Of a DNA stretch of 64,000 nt, positions 1 to 9,995 are shown in pieces. The notes below the pieces were generated by a model, which was not told the origin of the DNA, did not search any database, and saw only the letters and a list, made by a program, of their open reading frames with translations. How positions within the stretch are numbered: position 1 is the first letter of the stretch; each line of letters begins with the position of its first letter. Origin of the DNA: UBA1756 sp045222555 (GTDB lineage: Bacteria > Bacteroidota > Bacteroidia > Bacteroidales > WCHB1-69); contig JBGUYY010000088.1 of NCBI GenBank assembly GCA_045222555.1, forward strand, positions 124,001 through 188,000. Direction: 5' to 3'. The translations under genes and the position numbers were made by a program.

Positions 1-3000
1 CGCTCGAAATCAACGACAACGACACTGTCATCTGCGACGGTGGTCAGGTAATTCTGACGGCTACTGCAGTGTATGACAGCATCCTCGGACCTGCTACCTA
101 CACTTGGTATCGCAACCACGTTGAAATCGCTGACGCTCACGACAGCATCTACATCGAAAGCCCGCTGACGGTTGATGGTGATGTTACTACTTATGAATAT
201 TCAGTAATGGTGACCCTGCCGCAGAGCGGCTGCCAGTCCGTCATCACCGACTCTTCTACGGTTCTGGTTACTGTCTATGCTAACCCGACCATCGAGATTG
301 CAGGCGACCACAACATCTGTGGTACCGGCGTTGGTGCTGACACCATCCACCTCGTTGCCAATGTCAACGACAGTGTGACCAACAGCCACGGCTTCACCTT
401 CGAATGGAGACTGTTCAACGTCACCGTTGGTACGGATACTAATGTATTTGATACGGTTGTCCCGGCCAACGACGAGCCTTACATCTTCACCGCTATCGTA
501 GCTAACGAAAACGGTTGTACGATGATGAGCGCACCGTTCGAAGTCTTCGTCCACGAAGCTGTTGAAGTAACCGCTCTGACTACGGAAGCTGACATCTGCG
601 AAGGTGGTACAGTGACCGTGTCGGCTCACCTGAACAACTACAACATTGAAGGTCTGACCTATCAGTGGATTGCCAATGGCGATACCATCCCGGGTGCTAA
701 CGAAGCTACTTACACGGCTACGCTTGACACCACCACGACCTTCGAGGTTATCGTTGAACAGCCGACCACCTCTTGCATCAGCAATGCTGAGGTTACGGTG
801 AATGTCCACGCTGACCCGGTTGTTACGGTTGCCATCTCTGACAACGACACCAACGTTTGCGAGGGTGGCCAGTTCACGCTGACTGCAACTGCCATCTACG
901 ACAGCATCCTCGGTGAACCGACCTTCACTTGGTTCAGAAATGGTGTTGAAATTGAAAATGCTACTGAAGCTACCTTGACAGAATCTCCGGTGACGGTTGA
1001 CGGTGACCTTACCAGCTACCGTTACGAGGTCCTCGTGACCCTGACCGCCAGCGGTTGCCAGTCTGTCATCACGGATAGCTCTACTATGGATGTACATGTC
1101 TACCCGAACAGCACAGTTCAGATCTCTGGCGACCCGATCATCTGCGGCGCTGGTTTGAACGCTGTTTCGACTGTACTGACTGCCAACCTGAACGACACGG
1201 TTGTTGATGCTGACGGTTACACCTTCGAATGGAGACTGTTCAACCGTACGATTGACAGCACCGACAGCAATGTCAATGGCGCAGCTGACAGCTCAATCCT
1301 CGACTACACGCTTGAGGTGAGCGACAACCCGTACATCTTCACCGTTATCGTCCACAACCCGAATGGTTGTACGACTGAAAGCGCACCGTTCTACGTATAT
1401 GTCAATGACACTGCTGACATCAATGTCACGATCAGTGAGTATGACATTTGCGAGGGTGGTACAGTGACCTTCACCGCTAACATTGGTGACTACAATATGC
1501 CGAACTTGACCTACCAGTGGTACACTGAGGATTCAACGGCTATTGATGGTGCTACTCAGCCCACCTACACCACCACGTTGGATACTGCTGGTGACTACAC
1601 CTACATCGTGAGCGTGTACCAGCCCACTTCCAACTGCTTGGCTTACGGTGACAATACGGTGAGCGTACATGCTGATCCTACTGTAACGGTTGCTATCAGC
1701 GACGAAGATACTACCATCTGCGAAGGTGGCCAGTTCACCTTGACTGCAACGGCTGTTTACGACAGCATCCTCGGTACTCCGGTTTACACTTGGTTCAGAA
1801 ATGGTGTTGAGGTTGCCAACGCTACCGAAGCCACTCTGACCGAATCTCCGGTGACGGTTGATGGTGACGTTACTACTTATACTTATGAAGTGCTCGTTAC
1901 CCTGACCGCTAGCGGATGCCAGTCTGTCATCACCGACTCCTCCACTATGATGGTTACGGTTCTCCCGAACCCGACTGTTGAGATCGCTGGTGACCACAGC
2001 ATCTGCGGCAACGGTGTTGGCGCTGACACCATCCACTTGGTGGCCAATGTCAATGACACTGTGGCTGATGTTGACGGCTTCACCTACGAATGGAGACTGT
2101 TCAACCTCACGGTTGGTACTGACAGCAACGTCTTCGACACTGTTGTTCCGAGCAACGACGAGCCTTACATCTTCACGGTGTTCGTCCGCAACGAAAACGG
2201 TTGTACGGTTGAAAGCGCTCCGTTCGAAGTTCTCGTGAACGAGCCTGTGGTTGTGACTGCTCTCTCCAGCGAGTATGACATCTGCGAAGGTGGTACTGTC
2301 ACGGTGAGCGCACATCTCGACAACTACAATATTGAAGGACTTACCTATCAGTGGGTGGCCAATGGCGACACCATCAGCGGTGCTACCTCATCCACCTACA
2401 CTACCAGCTTAGATTCCACCACGACCTTCGAGGTGATCGTTGAGCAACCCACGACCTCTTGCATCAGCAATGCTGAGGTTATCGTGAACGTCCATCCGGA
2501 TCCGGTTGTGACGGTTGCTATCAGCGACGAAGACACTGTGATTTGCGAAGGTGGCGAGTTCACGCTGACTGCTACGGCTGTTTACGACAGCATCCTCGGC
2601 GACGTGACCTACACTTGGACGAAGAACGGTGTGGTTGTTGCTGGTGCTAACGATGCTACCTTGCACGAGTCACAGATCACTGTTGACAACGACATTACCA
2701 CCTACACCTACACGGTGAAGGCTACCTTGACCGCTAGTGGTTGCGAATCAGAAATCACTGATTCTTCAACCATGGTTGTCACCGTACTGCGTAACGCTAC
2801 GGTTGTCATCGCTGGTGATCCTGTGATCTGCGGTTCTGGTGTTGCTGCCACTACTGTCCATCTCACCGCTAATGTCAATGACACGAGCGCTCTGGTTGAC
2901 GGCTTCAGCTACGAATGGAGACTGTTCAACGAGACGCTGGCTGGTGAGACCACCAACGTACTGGATATGACTCTCGCTCCGAGCGTTGATCCTTACACCT

Positions 3001-3610
3001 TCACTGTTGTCATCACTAATGAAAATGGTTGCGGTGTGTACAGCGCTCCGTTCGATGTGATGGTCAATGCAGCACCTGAGGTTGTTGTGACGGCTACTGA
3101 AACTGACATCTGCGAAGGTGGCCAGACCACTCTGACCGCTAACCTTGGCGATTATAACACTGAGTTCCTCACTTACCAGTGGCAGCTGAATGGCGTTGAC
3201 ATCGCCGGTGCTACTATGCCGACCTACACCACGCCTACTTCATTGCTGGATGGTACCTATTACTACACGGTCATCGTGAGACAGACCACCTCTGACTGCG
3301 TCTCCTCTGCTGACTACACGGTCAACGTACATGCTGATCCGGTCATCACTGAGATTACAGTTAGCAACGAGGTGATTTGCGACGGTGGTCAGGTTGTGGT
3401 AACCGCTACTGGCAACTACGATACCGAGCTGGGTGCTGCTACCTACACTTGGTTCAGAAATGGTGTTGAACTCACCGGTATTACTTCCAATACCTTCACT
3501 GACTATCCGACCATCGTGGACGACCAGACCACCTTCACCTACAGCGCAATTGTGACGCTTGCAGCTAGCGGCTGTACTTCAGCTGAAGCCTTTGCTCCTG
3601 TTGTGACGGT
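1..3610 (+). repeat. Long tandem coding repeat, ~825-860 bp unit, four copies plus a partial fifth
   Basis: The block encoding YDSILG recurs at about 71, 895, 1757 and 2580, i.e. at steps of roughly 824, 862 and 823 bases, and a diverged fifth copy (YDTELG) starts near 3418. Each unit encodes three Ig-like modules: A (CEGGQFTLTATA), B (ICGxG ... EWRLFN) and C (DICEGGTVTVSAHL). Long stretches are near identical between units at the DNA level, for example around TWFRNGVE and the stretch encoding ESPVTVDGD. This points to recent duplication or gene conversion. The units are also a hazard for short-read assembly, so the copy number may be wrong. Confidence 0.85.
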
Positions 3611-6600
3611 GAATCCGGAAGCTACGATCACGGTTGCTACCGAAGGTTCTCTGACGGTTTGCGAGGGCGGCAACGTCACGCTGACTGCCAATGTTGATCC
3701 TGCTGGCACATACAATTATCAGTGGTACGTTGACAATGTACCTGCTGGTCAGAACAGCAACGTCTTCGTTGGTCAGGGCTTCGCAGCTAGAGAGACTCCG
3801 TACATGATCCACGTGGCTGTTACTGGCGACGCTGGCTGTATGACCTCTACCATCACTGATCCTGTTGCAGTGAATGTGGTTGCTGACCCGATCGTGACCT
3901 TGGTTGATATCAACAGCAACGATGCTACCACCGTTTGCGTTGGCGGTTCAGCTACCCTCACCGCTTCTTACACTGGTGGTGTTGACCAGATCAACGGTCT
4001 GGGTACTCCGACCTACACTTGGTTCAACAATGGTGAGGAAGTTGGCACGGGTGCTACCTACGTAATTCCTGACACTTTGGCTGCTGGCTCATACGCTTAC
4101 ACCGTTGTGATGTCCTTCGAAGACAATGCTTACGGTTGCGATGTGAACTCTGCAGTTCAGGGTGCTACCTACAACTTCACCGTGGTTGATGACCCGGCTC
4201 CGTTCATCGCTGTGAACGTTGACAACGACACCGTTGTTTGCGAAGGCGGTTACACCGCTCTCTACGTACACCACATTGATGGTGGTATCGAAGGTGCTGC
4301 TTATGAATATCAGTGGTATCGCAACGGTATCATCCTCTCTGGTGAGACCAACCCGACCTTGACGACTGACGCTACTTTGGTACCGGGTAACTACGAGTAC
4401 CAGGTGGTAGTCACCCTCGATGGTGTGGCTTGCGACGGTGCTTCCAATACGATCACGGTACCTGTGATGGCTCTTCCGGTTGTCACGATTGCTGATGCTG
4501 CTAACGTCTGCGTTGGTGGTCAGGTGACCATGACTGCTACGGTTGATGAGACCTACGGTGCTAACGTGACCTATCAGTGGAACAGAGATGGTCAGCCGCT
4601 TGACGGTGCTACTCAGTCCACTTACACGACGGATGCTAACCTCTCTGTTGGTTCTTATAACTACACTGTAACGGTGATCAACCCGCTGAGCGGTTGCGAA
4701 GCCACCTCTGGTGCTGTTGCTGCCAACGTGGTTGCTGATCCTACGGTTGTAATCCTCGGTGCTGCTGATGTATGCGAAGGCGGTACTGTCACGCTCGTCG
4801 CTGACGTTGCTGAGACAGTTGAAGGCGCTGCATACGACTATGCTTGGTACAGAGATGGTGTTCAGGTTGGTGGCAACTCCAACACCTACACCACCGATGC
4901 TACTCTCGCCGCTGGTACTTACAACTACAATGTAGTGATTACACCTTCTGACATGAGCGGTTGCAACGCTACCTCTGCTCTCGTTCAGGCCTCTGTGATG
5001 GCTCTGCCGACCGTTACCATCAGTGGTTACGATGAGGTTTGCGAAGGCGGTAGTGTTGAACTGAGTGCTAACGTACAGCCCACGGGTACCTACAACTACA
5101 CTTGGTACTTGAACGGCGCTGTGGTGAACACGCAGAACATCTCCACGATTTCTACTGACGCTACTTTGGCAGCCGGTACTTACACCTACACTGTTGAAGT
5201 TGCAAACAACACCTTTAACAGCTGCGTGGCTACGGCCCAGTTCACCTACACGGTGGATGCTGAGCCTTCCATCGACAGCATTGTGACCTCACTCCCGAAC
5301 AACCAGATGTGTGTCGGCGGCAATGTCACCTTGACGGCGTCCATGAGCAATGGTACGAACGCTGCTAACACCAACACGGTATATCACTGGACGGTCAATG
5401 GTCGCGAACTCACGGGTGTTACTGGTCCTCAGGTGACGGAGAACCTCACCGTTGCAGGCACCTACACCTACACAGTTTACGCTACTCAGAACCACAGTGC
5501 ATACAACACGGGTTGTGAATCCGAACCGCAGTCCATCGTGATTGAAGTTCTCGAACAGCCGTACGTTGGCATTTCCTACAGCGGTCTGCTGCAGGTTTGC
5601 GAGGGCGGTTATGTTGAACTGAATGCTGTCATCGAGGGTGGTATCGGCGATCCGACCATCACTTGGAGACGCAACAACGCTAGAATTTCTGAATACGATG
5701 GTCTGACCACCATCCACACTGACACCAACGACCTGATTGGTACCTACACTTACTCAGTAACGGTTACCTATCCGGCTGCTACGGGTTGCCACGCTACTTC
5801 GGACAATGTGTCTGTGAGCGTCCTCTATCAGCCTGTTTGGGGTCAGACGGTGGTTTCACCTGCTGATGTCTGCGAAGGCGGCGAGGTTAACCTCTACGCT
5901 ACGGTCAGCGGCGGTGTTGAAGACGCTAACCACCAGACTGGTTCCTTCATCCAGTGGGTCTATGCACCTGTTACTGATATGAATGATGTGACCAACGTCC
6001 TTGGCGGTCTTGGCGGTCAGTCCTACGACATCGCTAACGAGCCTGGTATCTTCGTGTACTATCCGACTTATGTTGCCCCGGCCAACACCAACTGTATGCC
6101 GAGCAATACGCCGAATGCTACCACGGTGACTGTCCACGCTCATCCGACCGTTACTATGACGCTTGGCAATGGTTCTGACATTCTCTGCTGGAACAACGCT
6201 GATGATAATGCTACCATCAACTTCCAGTTCACGGGTACTGCTCCGTTCCACTTCTTGCTCCAGAACATGACCACTGGCGTCACCACTGAGTACACCAGCT
6301 ACAGCAACATCTTCACGCTCGAAGTCACTCCGGATGTCACCACGACTTACCAGATCTTCCAGCTGTCTGACGCATACTGCATCGGTGAAGTCGTCGAAGA
6401 GACCTCTGTCTCCATCGTAGTGTCGCAGTTCGAGATCGTTGCTGACAGCGTGGCCATCTGTCCCGACACTGAAGGTGCAATTGCAGTCTTCTACTTCAAC
6501 AACCTCACTATTAATGACGACCGCGATACGGTTTGGTTCCAGATTGTGGATTACAACAATATCGGCTTCGATTATGAGTGGGCTATGTTAGATATGACTG

Positions 6601-7205
6601 ACTTCTCAGCCACTATCTGGATGCCTACCACCGAACCTGGTACCTATCACTTCGGCATCAACATTGACGGTTGTGAATACGATGTTACCGTAACGATCCT
6701 CTGGGGTTCAAGCAACGCTATCGATCTCATCGACCAGAAGTGGGACGATGTGGTGGTGGCCAACAACAATCCTGAGACCAACGGTGGTTATACCTTCATC
6801 GCTTACCAGTGGTACAGAAATGGCGAACCCATCCCGGGTGCTACGCATCAGTACTACCAGGAGGTTGGCGGTCTGAACGGTGTGTACAGCCTGTGGTTAA
6901 TGGATGACCAGGGCAACGAGTACTGGACTTGCGAAATCATTGTCGCTACCAACGCACAACTCCGCGTATATCCTGTACCGGCTCACACTGGCGTAGAAAT
7001 CACTGTTGAACTCCCGCTCTCCGATGAAGAACTTGACGGTGCAGTACTCGACATCTTCGATGCTAAGGGTGCCCTCGTACAGAGAGTAACCAACCTGCAG
7101 TCGATCACGAGAGTTGCTGGCTTCGAAGCTCAGGGAACCTACTTCGGTCGCATCACGACTGGTACGAACAACATTGAGACGGTTAAATTCATCATTGTGA
7201 AATAA
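1..7205 (+). CDS. Giant Ig-like repeat surface protein with T9SS C-terminal sorting domain (5' end outside window)
   Basis: The frame is open from the left edge, so this is only the C-terminal ~2,400 residues of a larger protein. It is almost wholly made of Ig/PKD-like beta modules of ~85-100 residues, each opening with a Cys-Glu/Asp/Val-Gly-Gly or Cys-Gly-x-Gly turn and holding a central YxW core (TYTWFRNGVE, TYQW) and a second Cys (SGCQS, TSNC); I count 22 such openings. The first ~3.6 kb is an A-B-C triplet of modules repeated four times, then modules become more diverse. The last ~80 residues (from LRVYPVPAHTG to ETVKFIIVK) are a type A T9SS sorting domain, so the protein should cross the outer membrane and be anchored or released there. 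Very rich in Thr, Val, Asn and Asp and poor in Lys. A role in adhesion or as a surface stalk is inference; no enzymatic domain is visible. Confidence 0.9.
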   Translation, partial: LEINDNDTVICDGGQVILTATAVYDSILGPATYTWYRNHVEIADAHDSIYIESPLTVDGDVTTYEYSVMVTLPQSGCQSVITDSSTVLVTVYANPTIEIAGDHNICGTGVGADTIHLVANVNDSVTNSHGFTFEWRLFNVTVGTDTNVFDTVVPANDEPYIFTAIVANENGCTMMSAPFEVFVHEAVEVTALTTEADICEGGTVTVSAHLNNYNIEGLTYQWIANGDTIPGANEATYTATLDTTTTFEVIVEQPTTSCISNAEVTVNVHADPVVTVAISDNDTNVCEGGQFTLTATAIYDSILGEPTFTWFRNGVEIENATEATLTESPVTVDGDLTSYRYEVLVTLTASGCQSVITDSSTMDVHVYPNSTVQISGDPIICGAGLNAVSTVLTANLNDTVVDADGYTFEWRLFNRTIDSTDSNVNGAADSSILDYTLEVSDNPYIFTVIVHNPNGCTTESAPFYVYVNDTADINVTISEYDICEGGTVTFTANIGDYNMPNLTYQWYTEDSTAIDGATQPTYTTTLDTAGDYTYIVSVYQPTSNCLAYGDNTVSVHADPTVTVAISDEDTTICEGGQFTLTATAVYDSILGTPVYTWFRNGVEVANATEATLTESPVTVDGDVTTYTYEVLVTLTASGCQSVITDSSTMMVTVLPNPTVEIAGDHSICGNGVGADTIHLVANVNDTVADVDGFTYEWRLFNLTVGTDSNVFDTVVPSNDEPYIFTVFVRNENGCTVESAPFEVLVNEPVVVTALSSEYDICEGGTVTVSAHLDNYNIEGLTYQWVANGDTISGATSSTYTTSLDSTTTFEVIVEQPTTSCISNAEVIVNVHPDPVVTVAISDEDTVICEGGEFTLTATAVYDSILGDVTYTWTKNGVVVAGANDATLHESQITVDNDITTYTYTVKATLTASGCESEITDSSTMVVTVLRNATVVIAGDPVICGSGVAATTVHLTANVNDTSALVDGFSYEWRLFNETLAGETTNVLDMTLAPSVDPYTFTVVITNENGCGVYSAPFDVMVNAAPEVVVTATETDICEGGQTTLTANLGDYNTEFLTYQWQLNGVDIAGATMPTYTTPTSLLDGTYYYTVIVRQTTSDCVSSADYTVNVHADPVITEITVSNEVICDGGQVVVTATGNYDTELGAATYTWFRNGVELTGITSNTFTDYPTIVDDQTTFTYSAIVTLAASGCTSAEAFAPVVTVNPEATITVATEGSLTVCEGGNVTLTANVDPAGTYNYQWYVDNVPAGQNSNVFVGQGFAARETPYMIHVAVTGDAGCMTSTITDPVAVNVVADPIVTLVDINSNDATTVCVGGSATLTASYTGGVDQINGLGTPTYTWFNNGEEVGTGATYVIPDTLAAGSYAYTVVMSFEDNAYGCDVNSAVQGATYNFTVVDDPAPFIAVNVDNDTVVCEGGYTALYVHHIDGGIEGAAYEYQWYRNGIILSGETNPTLTTDATLVPGNYEYQVVVTLDGVACDGASNTITVPVMALPVVTIADAANVCVGGQVTMTATVDETYGANVTYQWNRDGQPLDGATQSTYTTDANLSVGSYNYTVTVINPLSGCEATSGAVAANVVADPTVVILGAADVCEGGTVTLVADVAETVEGAAYDYAWYRDGVQVGGNSNTYTTDATLAAGTYNYNVVITPSDMSGCNATSALVQASVMALPTVTISGYDEVCEGGSVELSANVQPTGTYNYTWYLNGAVVNTQNISTISTDATLAAGTYTYTVEVANNTFNSCVATAQFTYTVDAEPSIDSIVTSLPNNQMCVGGNVTLTASMSNGTNAANTNTVYHWTVNGRELTGVTGPQVTENLTVAGTYTYTVYATQNHSAYNTGCESEPQSIVIEVLEQPYVGISYSGLLQVCEGGYVELNAVIEGGIGDPTITWRRNNARISEYDGLTTIHTDTNDLIGTYTYSVTVTYPAATGCHATSDNVSVSVLYQPVWGQTVVSPADVCEGGEVNLYATVSGGVEDANHQTGSFIQWVYAPVTDMNDVTNVLGGLGGQSYDIANEPGIFVYYPTYVAPANTNCMPSNTPNATTVTVHAHPTVTMTLGNGSDILCWNNADDNATINFQFTGTAPFHFLLQNMTTGVTTEYTSYSNIFTLEVTPDVTTTYQIFQLSDAYCIGEVVEETSVSIVVSQFEIVADSVAICPDTEGAIAVFYFNNLTINDDRDTVWFQIVDYNNIGFDYEWAMLDMTDFSATIWMPTTEPGTYHFGINIDGCEYDVTVTILWGSSNAIDLIDQKWDDVVVANNNPETNGGYTFIAYQWYRNGEPIPGATHQYYQEVGGLNGVYSLWLMDDQGNEYWTCEIIVATNAQLRVYPVPAHTGVEITVELPLSDEELDGAVLDIFDAKGALVQRVTNLQSITRVAGFEAQGTYFGRITTGTNNIETVKFIIVK

Positions 7206-7210
7206 TGACC

Positions 7211-7251
7211 AACCAAGACCTTAGCAGCTCCGGCTGCTAAGGTCGATGGTT
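7211..7251 (+). terminator. Strong hairpin after the giant Ig-like gene
   Basis: A perfect 12-bp stem (GACCTTAGCAGC, 7217-7228, with 7233-7244) closes a TCCG loop, and an outer AACCA/TGGTT helix (7211-7215 with 7247-7251) extends it. It lies 6 bases after the stop codon. No U-tract follows directly, so it may act as an mRNA 3' stabiliser as much as a terminator. Confidence 0.6.
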
Positions 7252-7287
7252 AACCTTCAAATTTTGAAAATTAAATACATCAATATT

Positions 7288-8856
7288 ATGAAAAAGCAAT
7301 TATTTTTAATCGGTCTTATCTTGACAGCTTTCATCGGCTATACTCAAGCGCAGGATATCGATGACGAGATGGTGCAACAAGACTCGATGGTTGTTGATTC
7401 AGTCTGTCATCACCGCGTGTATATTCACGCTGGCGGTGCTTTCATGAACGATATCCACCATCGTATCCCTGGCATCAAGAATTATATCAGTCATCCTTGC
7501 GCACATACGATTGAGTTGGGCTATGCTTATATGTTCGACCAGCATTGGGGACTTGGTTTGGGCGTTGGTATTCAGCGTCTGGCCACGCGTACTAATATGA
7601 ACATTAAAGGCGTCATTCGTGATTTCGACGATCCTGAGTATAGTGAATTTTCAGAACATAACACCAAATATGATTACCTCTATGAAACAAAGAATATGAT
7701 AGAGAAACAGGTAATCTATGCAGTGGAAGTTCCGTTGACTGCCGTTTGGGAATATCGTTTCAAACAGAATCCCAAAATCGGTCTCTATGCACAACTCGGT
7801 CTTCGTGGATGGTTCCCGATCTACAATCGTTCTAGAATTTTGGACGGAACGCTTGTGACCACGGGTTACGATGCATATTATGATGTTCTTTGGGAACATG
7901 AGTATTGTGTGGATCATGGCTTCGATGAATTTGCTATTGAAGGCAACGGCTCTGCCAAACTGAGATGTTCCTTCGATCTTCAGGGAGATTTTGGTGCAAT
8001 TTTCAGACTGAACAATAAAACTGACTTTTATGTTGGTCTTTACTGCACCTATGGTTTCCTCGATATCCTTCCGAAGGCTGAGAACAGACATTATCTTTGT
8101 GAGCCCACCACTGATGTCCACAAGTTTACTTACAATGGACTTCTGGGTTCCAACTATGACATTTTGTATGACCAGGAAGTTCTCTCCAATTATCCTACCA
8201 GCACACAATCCAACACCACCAATGTTCTTCGCGAAGATGTGATTGGCAATTTCCATTGGCATAATCTTCAGGTGGGTGTGAAAGTAGGTATCCACATCAA
8301 TGCTTGTGGCCAGTCTGAGGAATCTGCTCGTAAGAAATTCTACAGAAAGATGACGGAAGCTGCTCAGAAGTATCTGGATGACACTTGCAACGCTTGCGAC
8401 CGCAACACCGAGTACATCTATATTGTTCCTTCTTGTCCGGACACCAAAGAGAATGGTGATAAACTCACCAAGAAAGAGCAGAAAGAAGTGAAGTCTTTGG
8501 CAGAAGACCTTGAAAACATCAAGATCTTGTTCGACCTTGACAAGGATGTTCCGAAGATTAATGAAAGCGGTGACTTCATCGACAAGGCAGCAACGAAGCT
8601 GAAAAACAACCCGAAACTGGGTCTTGTAATTGAAGGTTATACTTGCAAACTCGGACCTGAAGAACACAACCGTGACCTTGCTCAGAGAAGAGCTGAAAGC
8701 ATCAAGCGCCTCTTTGTTGAGGAAAAGGGTGTTGATCCTTCACAGCTGGAGCTTCACACTTATACGAATGCCGATAAGGAAAACAATGATAACATCACTG
8801 ATCCTTCATTAGAAGAGCACAGAGCTGCTATCATCCGTATCAAGGTAATGGAATAG
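7288..8856 (+). CDS. OmpA-family outer membrane protein with beta-barrel and peptidoglycan-binding domain
   Basis: 522 residues from the ATG before MKKQLFLIGLIL; this start is preferred over an in-frame earlier ATG because a Sec signal peptide (cleavage after TQAQ, about residue 20) then sits at the N terminus. The middle (~35-350) has alternating aromatic/polar stretches with GLGLGVGIQ and GLYAQLGLRGWF, typical of outer-membrane barrel strands. The last ~130 residues match an OmpA C-terminal domain: ILFDLDKD, LVIEGYTCKLGPEEHNRDLAQRRAESIK, which normally grips peptidoglycan. Family knowledge suggests it tethers the outer membrane to the wall. It follows the giant surface protein by 82 bases. 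A link to export or anchoring of that protein is speculative, although OmpA-like partners near surface proteins are common in this phylum. Confidence 0.85.
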   Translation: MKKQLFLIGLILTAFIGYTQAQDIDDEMVQQDSMVVDSVCHHRVYIHAGGAFMNDIHHRIPGIKNYISHPCAHTIELGYAYMFDQHWGLGLGVGIQRLATRTNMNIKGVIRDFDDPEYSEFSEHNTKYDYLYETKNMIEKQVIYAVEVPLTAVWEYRFKQNPKIGLYAQLGLRGWFPIYNRSRILDGTLVTTGYDAYYDVLWEHEYCVDHGFDEFAIEGNGSAKLRCSFDLQGDFGAIFRLNNKTDFYVGLYCTYGFLDILPKAENRHYLCEPTTDVHKFTYNGLLGSNYDILYDQEVLSNYPTSTQSNTTNVLREDVIGNFHWHNLQVGVKVGIHINACGQSEESARKKFYRKMTEAAQKYLDDTCNACDRNTEYIYIVPSCPDTKENGDKLTKKEQKEVKSLAEDLENIKILFDLDKDVPKINESGDFIDKAATKLKNNPKLGLVIEGYTCKLGPEEHNRDLAQRRAESIKRLFVEEKGVDPSQLELHTYTNADKENNDNITDPSLEEHRAAIIRIKVME

Positions 8857-8874
8857 TTCTATTCGGAATATTTT

Positions 8875-8901
8875 AAGGGTGGCCATTGGTCACCCTTTTT
8901 T
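8875..8901 (+). terminator. Rho-independent terminator after the OmpA-family gene
   Basis: Ten-base stem AAGGGTGGCC / GGTCACCCTT (one G-U pair) with an ATT loop, followed directly by a run of T. Confidence 0.88.
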
Positions 8902-8951
8902 TATTCTCAAATATTTGAATTTTTGTAAAAGCACTCCTAAACCTTTCAAGC

Positions 8952-9944
8952 ATGACATTGCCCCGTATCGAGAATAAAACCCTATTAATGGGTCTGATTT
9001 TGGCTTTTTCTTTCATGTTGGGTTCGTGCGAACGAGAGAGGGTGGAGCCTTGCGATGACTATCGGCAGGCGATGCGCGCATTTGTAGTTCGCATCAGTGA
9101 AAAGGCGCGTGAGCAGGATGGGAATTTTATTGTGATTCCGCAAAATGGCATAGAGTTGGTAACGACAGGGGAGGGGGCGGAATCGCCGCTTTCTGCCGCA
9201 TATTTGGCTGCCATTGATGGACATGGGCAGGAAGATCTCTTTTACGGCTATTCGGCCGATAACAGGCCCACATCGGCCAGTGAGACGAACTATCTGCTGT
9301 CGTATCTCCGTCGGTCGCATCAAGCGGGGAAGAACATCCTCGTGACGGACTATTGCAGTCGGGCTGATTATGTGGCGGATGCCCGTAGCCGATGCGACAT
9401 GGAAGGTTTTGTCTCGTTTGCCGCACCGAGTCGCGAGCTGGATGTGATTCCTGACGGGGCACCGTCACATGAAAATGCGCAGGATATTCTTCAGCTCAAA
9501 GATGCACAAAACTTTCTTTATCTTCTTAATAATGAAAGATTTAATAGTAAGAATGCTTTTATTGAAGCGCTTTCTGCTACCCAATATGATGTGATCATCA
9601 TGGATTTGTTTTTCAAGGATGGGACACCATTTACGGCGGAGGATATAGAGAGATTGAAGCAAAAGGGTAATGGTGGCCAAAGGCTGGTCATTTGTTACAT
9701 GTCCATTGGGGAGGCGGAGGATTATCGGTATTATTGGCAGTCGTCGTGGAAGCGTCACAAGCCGGCATGGTTGGACCGTGAGAATCCTTCGTGGAAAGGG
9801 AACTATAAGGTAAGATATTGGTGCTCCGATTGGCAGGAAATCATTTGCGGGGAAGGGGACAGCTACTTGAATCGTATTCTTTCAGCCGGCTTTGATGGGG
9901 TTTACTTGGATATTGTGGATGCGTTTGAATATTACGAGAGGTAA
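8952..9944 (+). CDS. GH114/TM1410-like extracellular lipoprotein (putative endo-alpha-1,4-polygalactosaminidase family)
   Basis: 330 residues. The N terminus is a lipoprotein signal: hydrophobic LLMGLILAFSFMLGSC with a lipobox Cys near residue 26. The remainder fits the (beta/alpha)8 fold of the TM1410/MJ1477 (GH114) family: YDVIIMDLFFKDG, the hallmark LVICYMSIGEAEDYRYYW with its Glu-Asp pair, the WLDRENPSWKGNYKVRYW block, and the C-terminal strand GFDGVYLDIVDAFEYY with its Asp. Family members act on galactosaminogalactan-type polymers or are uncharacterised, so the substrate here is unknown. It ends 51 bases before a convergent GH3 gene. Probably anchored in the outer membrane. Confidence 0.8.
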   Translation: MTLPRIENKTLLMGLILAFSFMLGSCERERVEPCDDYRQAMRAFVVRISEKAREQDGNFIVIPQNGIELVTTGEGAESPLSAAYLAAIDGHGQEDLFYGYSADNRPTSASETNYLLSYLRRSHQAGKNILVTDYCSRADYVADARSRCDMEGFVSFAAPSRELDVIPDGAPSHENAQDILQLKDAQNFLYLLNNERFNSKNAFIEALSATQYDVIIMDLFFKDGTPFTAEDIERLKQKGNGGQRLVICYMSIGEAEDYRYYWQSSWKRHKPAWLDRENPSWKGNYKVRYWCSDWQEIICGEGDSYLNRILSAGFDGVYLDIVDAFEYYER

Positions 9945-9995
9945 AAGTATGAGGAGAATACCGAATCTTGAGACGTAGAGTGTCACATCTTTACA

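Noticed and set aside
201..1097. Long antisense open frame (298 codons) under the Ig-repeat gene
   Set aside because: It is the mirror of biased codons in a repetitive gene; the same shadow recurs at each repeat unit and the product has no recognisable feature.
1..3610. Could the evenly spaced repeats be a CRISPR array?
   Set aside because: Units are over 800 bp, stay in one reading frame and encode beta modules; there are no short direct repeats with unique spacers.
5289..5717. 142-codon antisense frame in the later Ig modules
   Set aside because: Shadow of the coding strand; no independent support.
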